From Hevea brasiliensis (Eukaryota > Streptophyta > Magnoliopsida > Malpighiales > Euphorbiaceae): a stretch of DNA of 64,000 nt. Both the position numbers and the translations under genes were made by a program. The notes under the pieces are model-generated. The model had not been told where the DNA came from. It ran no database searches and saw only the letters and a program-made list of their open reading frames with translations. Below, piece by piece: positions 58,262 to 64,000 of this stretch; position 1 is the stretch's first letter, and the number at the start of each line of letters is the position of its first letter. The DNA is taken from NCBI RefSeq assembly GCF_030052815.1, contig NC_079496.1, positions 3,410,001 through 3,474,000 on the forward strand, written 5' to 3'.

Positions 58262-59133
58262 TTGATAATCTTGTAGAAATCTCTAACCTTCCTGAAGATG
58301 CTCAGGTTGGAGAATCACTTCTCCCTCTTCTCAGTCCTTACAATATCTATCAACGTCCTGGATCTTTTACTAAGAGTATTAGATCTCTTATTTCCACTCG
58401 CCGATCTCGTTCTAGAGAATATGTTCAAGCTTCAAAGATGGATCAGTGTAGTCTCCAAAGTACTTCTGCGGAACAATATGTTACACTGGAAATCCTTTCT
58501 CCTCTGGTTCCTCGATGGAGAAATGAAGGATATTCTTACCTTCATTTTGGAGCTGTCCGCCTCATCCTCACTCTACATGGACGTAGAGGTCTTCCTATTA
58601 CTGCACACGTCTCTCTTCTAGACACTCGCTTTTTACAGTATGAACATGCAGTGATTGACACCTATTTGACCACACTACATGCTGGTAGTGTTGTCCTCAC
58701 TTTTTTCCCCAATTATAACATGTCCCTCCGGGATGTTAATATGTGCACCGCTTTAAAAGTTAAAGTATAGTTAACTGGAGCTGAACAAGTGGCATCTTCA
58801 ATGATGGCCACGCTGCACTGCCAGATCATTTACAAACTTCAAGATCACGCGGTAGATCTAGCCCAAACATCAGTATCTATTGATGCTCTGTTAGTATTGG
58901 CTGATACAGAGACAACCCCTACTATTATACAGATCCCTAGATAGTTGCCAAGAAATGAGTTAGAGCAACTCATTCCTAAAGATTGGTTAACCAATTATGA
59001 AAAGATTCATGCTACATCCCAACCAATACAAATTACTGAATCTTCCTTCCAAGGGAGATCAAATGGGATGTCTAGACTTCTTTTCAGCCTGCTCGGCATT
59101 CAACAGGGTCTCTTCCTATTTTTCAGACAATGA
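58262..59133 (+). pseudogene. Endogenous caulimovirid: movement-protein region
   Basis: One frame (that of ATG 58438) runs through the region and resembles the 30K-type movement protein of caulimovirids. In related viruses this protein forms tubules for cell-to-cell passage. The frame is interrupted by TAG at 58768-58770 and 58942-58944, and related sequence continues in the same frame beyond each. The N-terminal part before 58438 is open in the same frame and rich in Arg/Ser. No functional product is expected. Confidence 0.7.
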
Positions 59134-59159
59134 TGCTTCAACCTATGGCTAAGGAGCAT

Positions 59160-60680
59160 AAAGAATTTCTAGTCTGTGCTCTTTCTAGAGATGGCCATTA
59201 TATCTACCCAAAGTTGATAAATAAGCATTGTCCTTGGGATCTCCCAGGATTTGATGAATGCAACCCAGAATGTGATTGCTGTGATAACTATTGGGAATGA
59301 GAATATGATCACCCACTCTCTGACGAGAATTGGAGAAAACTTAAAAAGACCTTCAGAGTTTCTTGTAAATCTCAGAAATAGCAACACATCCAACAAGATC
59401 ATCTTGACAGTGGTCCGTGGATAGGAATCCATGAAGAAACAAAAAAGAAAAAGCCTTTACCCATATATGATCTTGCTCTTGAAATCTTAAGGAAGGAAGG
59501 AATTCTTCCTCCTGAAGATCCTGAAGAATTTGAGCCTACACCAGTAGAACCTCCTCCAACCTTATCCCTTGTCTCACCTTGTAAATCTCCTTAAACCTTA
59601 TCCCTTGTCTCACCTTGTATGATGTTTACACCTACCTATGAAATAGAATATCCCCCTCTTAGTTCACAAACTGAGCCAAAAACAAAGATTTCTACCAGGC
59701 CATTTATTTAATCATCAAAAGTTTCCCCTGAAGGCCAACCCTTACCAATCACTCCTGTAGAATAAGTTTTAAATTGGCAAACCAGAAATGCTGTGGCACA
59801 AAATAAGGCTCTTGAGCAGATTGATTCAAAAATTGATAGAGTTCTCACTCACTCTCAAGTGATAGAACAGAAGGTGGACTCCTTTACAAAATTTGATCAA
59901 AAAATGCATGCTGATCTTCAAGCTCAAATTATCCAACTTGATAAGGATCTTTGATCCCTTATTCAATAAAGAAATTTTGGGATTGAATTTTCCCATAAGG
60001 AAGCAGAAATAAAAAGGCTAAAGTCTCAAATAGCCTAGATAGAAGCTGATTTTCATAAGCTTGTTTCCTCTAAAGCCACAAAACCATACAACCCATTTGC
60101 CAATGTTAGCACCCAAAGTCCTTTCATCATGACTACCCCAAGTGCTTTCATGCCTACACCTACCTCACTATATTCAGCCTTCACCCCATCACTCAATTAC
60201 AGTTATGCTGAACCACCACCTTTTAATCCTTCACCTCTATTCCAGAAAGTCATGTCTTCACCAAGCCCTTTTCCTGCTCCACCAGTTCCCCCTGTAAAAC
60301 CAGAACAAAGTTTTTCCTCTTCTGATGAATCTCTACCAAATATTAGAAGAAAGATCAACAAGGGTAAAGCAAAAATGCACCCTGATCCTCCATTGCCTCC
60401 ACAACATATGGTTTTCCCTGCTTCTGAATCCATGGAAGAATCCTCTACTGAGGACAGTGAAACTTTCTCAAGCCCTTCCAGTGATGATGAACAAGCTGAC
60501 ATCACAGCTCTATTGATGGCAGATCCACCTCAGACAACCCCCTCTGAAGCCTCCAGAACTAGAGCTATTGGACCATCTGGAACGGCCCATGAGGATCCAC
60601 CTTCACAAGCTCAGCCCAATGTTGAAATTCCTGAAGAAGAAACGGAACAAGTCCATTTTGATCTTCCAAATACTCAATAG
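59160..60680 (+). pseudogene. Endogenous caulimovirid: linker, coiled-coil and Pro/Ser-rich region
   Basis: Decayed coding sequence. It includes a stretch with heptad-like spacing at about 59770-60050 and an open Pro/Ser/Glu-rich section at 60129-60680 ending in TAG. Such regions lie between the movement and capsid domains in single-polyprotein caulimovirids. There are multiple stops upstream of 60129. A 36-bp in-frame tandem duplication (ACCTTATCCCTTGTCTCACC) lies at 59558-59630. Confidence 0.6.
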
Positions 60681-61561
60681 ACCACAAAGCCCAGTTCGGG
60701 CCCATGGTTTACTCTGGATGATATTCCCCCAGCCCAATGGAGAAATAGGCTGGCTGAGTTCAAAGCTTGGATAGACGTCCAAATGCTAAGACAAGGAGCT
60801 GACTCTCATGTAGTATTAAAAGAGTTTGTTTATTGCACTACTGGATCTCTGCAAGATTGGTTCAATGCAATGGGACATTATTTGTGGCCCAATTTTGTCA
60901 TCTGTCTCCCCTCCAAGCTGTCAACACTATCTTCTCTGAATTTCTTAGTGATGCTGGATTATTCAACAAACAAATTCGCCAAGAGTACTTTGATATGCGC
61001 TGTTGCTCTTTAAAAAAAATAGACATTAAGAAGCATTATCAAAGGATGGTTCAAAGATATTATCTGCTGAATGGGTTTAATGATGTCAATCTTCGACATA
61101 CTTATATAACCTCTCTTCTTGAACAACTTCAACCAGAACTGCATCATTTTATTTTTACTGCTAGAAGAGAGATGAATACTATCTCTATTAGAGAAATTCA
61201 TCAGATGGCACTAGCATGTCTAGAAAAGATGTGTGATCAATAGCAGATGTTCAAAGGCATTATGGAAAATAGCAAAACATTGAAGAATGTTTGCCAAAAA
61301 CCATATCTGTCCTTTAAATGTAGAGAGAAGGATTGTGTTTGCAAAACTAAGAAGAAGTCTCATTACAAGAAACAGCCTCAACATCATCAAACACCTCCCA
61401 GAAGATTTGGCAGACGAACAGGCACAAGAACTTTCAGATATTTCAGATGATGACAAGGCAGCAAACCAAAAAAATCAGATCATTGTTATATCTGTGGGAA
61501 AAAGGGACACTATGCAAAGAATTGTCCTAACAATCTAAGTAAAGCTGTTAAACTTTTATAG
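60681..61561 (+). pseudogene. Endogenous caulimovirid: capsid region with CCHC zinc knuckle
   Basis: Capsid-like sequence starts right after the TAG at 60678-60680. It changes frame near 60890, is open to TAG 61241-61243, and resumes in a basic Lys/Arg/His-rich stretch. Two consecutive TGA codons (61448-61453) precede an intact CX2CX4HX4C knuckle at 61484-61525. In functional relatives this knuckle binds the packaged nucleic acid. Confidence 0.75.
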
Positions 61562-61813
61562 TACATCCGCTAGTCTCTGCAAATTTCATTAAATGATGAT
61601 GAAGATGTTGAGTCCTTATTCTCTGAACAAAAAGAACCAGATGATGATACTGTTTTTGCTCTAAGCCCAGACCAAGAAATATCTCTGGACTTCATAGAAG
61701 ATGAAGAGTCTAGTTCTTCGGCCTCAGAAACTAAAGAATACTATTCCTCCTATCTGGCCCAGAATATCCAAACTCCCCGAGTCATCCATGCTTCTGACTC
61801 GATCACCACTCCA

Positions 61814-62327
61814 TTGGTAAATCTTCAAATCCGGCCCAGCAAGTATGACTGGCCAATTAAGGTCATTGGATTTTTAGACATTGGTGCTCACAAGTCTATG
61901 ATGAATCCGACCATCCTGCCTCCTGAAGCTTGGGCCCAACATAATGAATATTTCAAGGTCGCAGACGGAAAAATCTTTAAGACCAGCCTTATCTCAAAAA
62001 GGCCTATTGGTATACAATTCTTCCCTAACTGTGTTCTTTGGTCCAGAATTATTGGCTCTGATCTTCCTGACAAAGATCTCCTTATTGGATTTGATTTATA
62101 CCAGCAGGCCAAACACCTTAAAATCTTTCAAGGTCGCATACGGAAAAATCTTTAAGACCAACCTTATCTCAAAAAGGCCTATTGGTATACAATTCTTCCC
62201 TAACTGTGTTCTTTGGTCCAGAATTATTGGCTCTGATCTTCCTGACAAAGATCTCCTTATTGGATTTGATTTATACCAGCAGGCCAAACACCTTAAAATC
62301 CTTCCCAATGGATTGAAGTACAAATGA
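61814..62327 (+). pseudogene. Endogenous caulimovirid: aspartic protease region with internal duplication
   Basis: The active-site motif reads DIGA, with Ile where Ser or Thr is usual; the Asp is kept. A 175-bp unit (61951-62125) is repeated directly at 62126-62300. Because 175 is not a multiple of three, the second copy is read in a different frame. The two copies differ at only a few positions. Confidence 0.75.
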
Positions 62328-63297
62328 CAATTCCAGCCTTTTGCCTCCATTCCCAAACTCTTCACTCTTACTAATGTCTCTCCTCAATTTCAAGAACACA
62401 GGGATATTCTCTTAAAATCCTGTGCAGACTCTCACTCTGAGTTTCGTCATCCTCATCCACTATGGAAAAATACGGCATTCTATGTCCATCTTCCTTTCAA
62501 ACTCAATGAAGATGTGAACCCAACTAAGGCAACCCATCTTGGTATGAATCCTACTGATCTCCTTCTAGCCCAAGAAGAATGTAAACAACTCCTGCAACAA
62601 GGCTTAATTGAGCCCACGAGCTCACTTTGGGCTTGTCAAGCTTTCTACATAGAAAAAAAAAAGATCAAAAAAACTTAGAGGCAAAAAGAGGTTGGTTATT
62701 GATTATAAACCTCTTAATCATTTTCTCAAAGAAATCAAATTTCCTCTTCCTAAACCAGAAGCCCTTTTCACCCAACTTCACGAGGCTTATTGGTTCTCAA
62801 AATTTGATTTGAAAGCAGGATTTTGGCAACTAGGGGTCCAACCTACTGATCGGCCCAAAACTGCTTTTTGTATACCTACAACCCAATTCCAATGGACTAT
62901 CGTTCCTTTTGGCTTTAAAACAGCTCCATCTTTATTCCAAAAGGCCATGACTATGATATTCACCCCTATCCTTCACAGTGCTCTTATCTACATTGATGAT
63001 ATCCTGTTATTTTTAGAAAATGAACAGGATCATAAAAATCTCCTCGTTACTTTTCAAACCTTGGTCCAAACACATGGAATCATGCTTTCTGAAAAGAAGA
63101 GTTCTCTGGCCCAGAAAGAAATTGATTTTCTTGGAATGCATTTCTCTAATGGAAAGTATCAGCCTGGTCCACACATTGCAGCAAAATTATTGAAATTCCC
63201 TGTCAAGGACTTGTCATTCAAACAAATTCAACAATTCTTGGGAATTATCAATTACATTAGGAAATTTATTCCTCATGTTGCAAAAGACACCAGCTAG
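62328..63297 (+). pseudogene. Endogenous caulimovirid: reverse transcriptase region
   Basis: The upstream third is open in one frame until an A-run at about 62651-62660, where the frame changes. The rest is open from 62692 to TAG 63295-63297. The polymerase catalytic box YIDD is intact at 62989-63000, and the usual flanking blocks FDLKAGFWQL and FGFKTAPSLFQ are visible. Conservation here is the best in the element, but the frame breaks prevent a full product. Confidence 0.85.
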
Positions 63298-63798
63298 TTG
63301 TCAAAGATGTTAAAAAAGTCTGCCCCACCTTGGAGTCCGGATTAGACAGCTGCAGTCAAGAGACTAAAAGAAGTGGCACAGAACCCGCCGCCTCTGAAGA
63401 TTCCCAGTACTGGCAATAGGATCCTTCAGATAAATGCCAGCAATACTCACTGGGGAGCTATTTTCCTTGAAGAAATCAATGGTGAAAAGTTCCTGTGTGG
63501 TCATGCTAGTGGTCAATTTACTGAAGCTCAGAAATATTACCACTCTATTTACAAGGAGATATTTGCTGTTAAAAATGGAATCAAAAAGTTTGAATTCCAT
63601 TTGATTAGGCATCACTTTACTATTATTATGGATAGCTCGTCCTTTCCAAATATCATGGATTTCAAGAATAAATCTTTGCCAGAACCACAACTATTGGGAC
63701 TCAAAGACTAGTTTTCCAAGTATAAATTATCGGTTCAGTACATAAAAGGAAAACATAAACTCCTACCAGATCTCCTTTCTCGCCCAAAACCAGCCTAA
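63298..63798 (+). pseudogene. Endogenous caulimovirid: RNase H region and polyprotein end
   Basis: Same frame as the reverse transcriptase, broken by TAG at 63295 and 63343-63345 and again at 63709-63711. The first catalytic position reads INAS, with Asn where Asp is expected. The Glu in YKEIFA and the later Asp are present. The region ends LLPDLLSRP followed by TAA at 63796-63798, the usual close of the polyprotein. Confidence 0.8.
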
Positions 63799-63834
63799 CT
63801 ACTTTGTTCTTCCTTCTCTTTTCCATTAATCTTA

Positions 63835-64000
63835 ATGGCCTCATCCTCAAGATCTCATACACTTGATTTCCTGATCCCTACTGCAAACAGTTTTCCTCCT
63901 GGTAGTTCCCCTACCATGACTCCTGCATAACTCAAAACCTATGCAAGAAATCATCTTTTTCATTTCCAAAGTGCCAGAAATGTACTCAGACAAACTATTC
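63835..64000 (+). pseudogene. Possible start of a downstream viral ORF, cut by the window edge
   Basis: ATG 63835 opens a Ser/Pro-rich frame 37 bases after the polyprotein stop. TAA at 63928-63930 ends it after 31 codons, and the frame then stays open to the edge. Some caulimovirids carry a second ORF here. It is too short to identify. Confidence 0.35.

Larger units (their letters stand above)
57990..64000 (+). mobile_element. Endogenous caulimovirid (pararetrovirus), decayed, continues past the window
   Basis: Regions appear in the order movement protein, coiled-coil/capsid, CCHC knuckle, aspartic protease, reverse transcriptase and RNase H, with no LTR or integrase. This is the gene content of Caulimoviridae rather than Ty3/gypsy. 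A single polyprotein carrying all domains suggests a petuvirus- or florendovirus-like lineage; the genus is not settled. Numerous in-frame stops, frame changes, a 175-bp internal duplication and a fold-back at the left edge show it cannot produce virus from this copy. The right end lies outside the window. Confidence 0.85.

Noticed and set aside
1..64000. CRISPR arrays, operons, ribosome-binding sites, replication origins
   Set aside because: The window is eukaryotic nuclear DNA. No regularly spaced repeat array or prokaryotic signal was seen.

Overview
The window reads as nuclear DNA of a eudicot plant. It is strongly AT-rich, its genes have many GT-AG introns, and it holds several classes of plant transposable element plus an endogenous pararetrovirus. 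The protein-coding genes are all on the + strand. From memory, their order resembles Arabidopsis At5g19050 to At5g19090 and the duplicated At3g06130-06150 block. A Malpighiales-type woody dicot is a guess only.

Layout: (1) 1-8870 is a retroelement zone with a possible copia LTR end at the left edge. It also holds a small non-autonomous LTR element (3018-7759) that was itself invaded by a 3.07-kb solo LTR (3625-6697). (2) 9071-13442 is a nine-exon alpha/beta hydrolase gene of the DUF1749/UPF0613 family. (3) 14007-17670 is a second solo LTR of the same family as the one at 3625, followed by very AT-rich repeats to about 20.8 kb. (4) 21391-23388 is a single-coding-exon SGNH/PC-esterase-type membrane protein. 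A degraded tRNA-Glu lies at 25624. (5) 25914-30304 is a nine-exon SNARE-associated/VTT (DedA-like) membrane protein whose last intron holds a 380-bp solo LTR. (6) 32105-32554 is a small single-exon gene of unknown function. (7) 34186-37672 is a three-exon RING E3 ligase of the LOG2/LUL (MGRN1-like) family. (8) 43150-47067 is a heavy-metal-associated isoprenylated protein (HIPP) locus, broken by stops, frameshifts and an LTR-bearing insertion of about 2 kb.

From 47 kb onward there is no recognisable host gene. This part holds an RTE-type LINE remnant (49.9-50.6 kb), a MITE with inverted repeats of about 120 bp (52423-53072) and a third solo LTR (55452-57325). From 57990 to the right edge lies a decayed endogenous caulimovirid. 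It has movement-protein, coiled-coil/capsid, zinc-knuckle, protease, reverse-transcriptase and RNase H regions in order and no integrase in view. Its left edge is a fold-back rearrangement and its protease carries a 175-bp tandem duplication.

The intact genes look like unrelated housekeeping functions (a hydrolase, a wall or glycan esterase-like protein, a membrane-trafficking protein and a ubiquitin ligase) kept together by ancestral order rather than as a pathway. No CRISPR, operon or bacterial feature is present. The most notable items are the nested non-autonomous element with a degenerate coiled-coil reading frame, the solo LTRs ending TG...TA, the dying HIPP gene inside a conserved block, and the rearranged endogenous virus.
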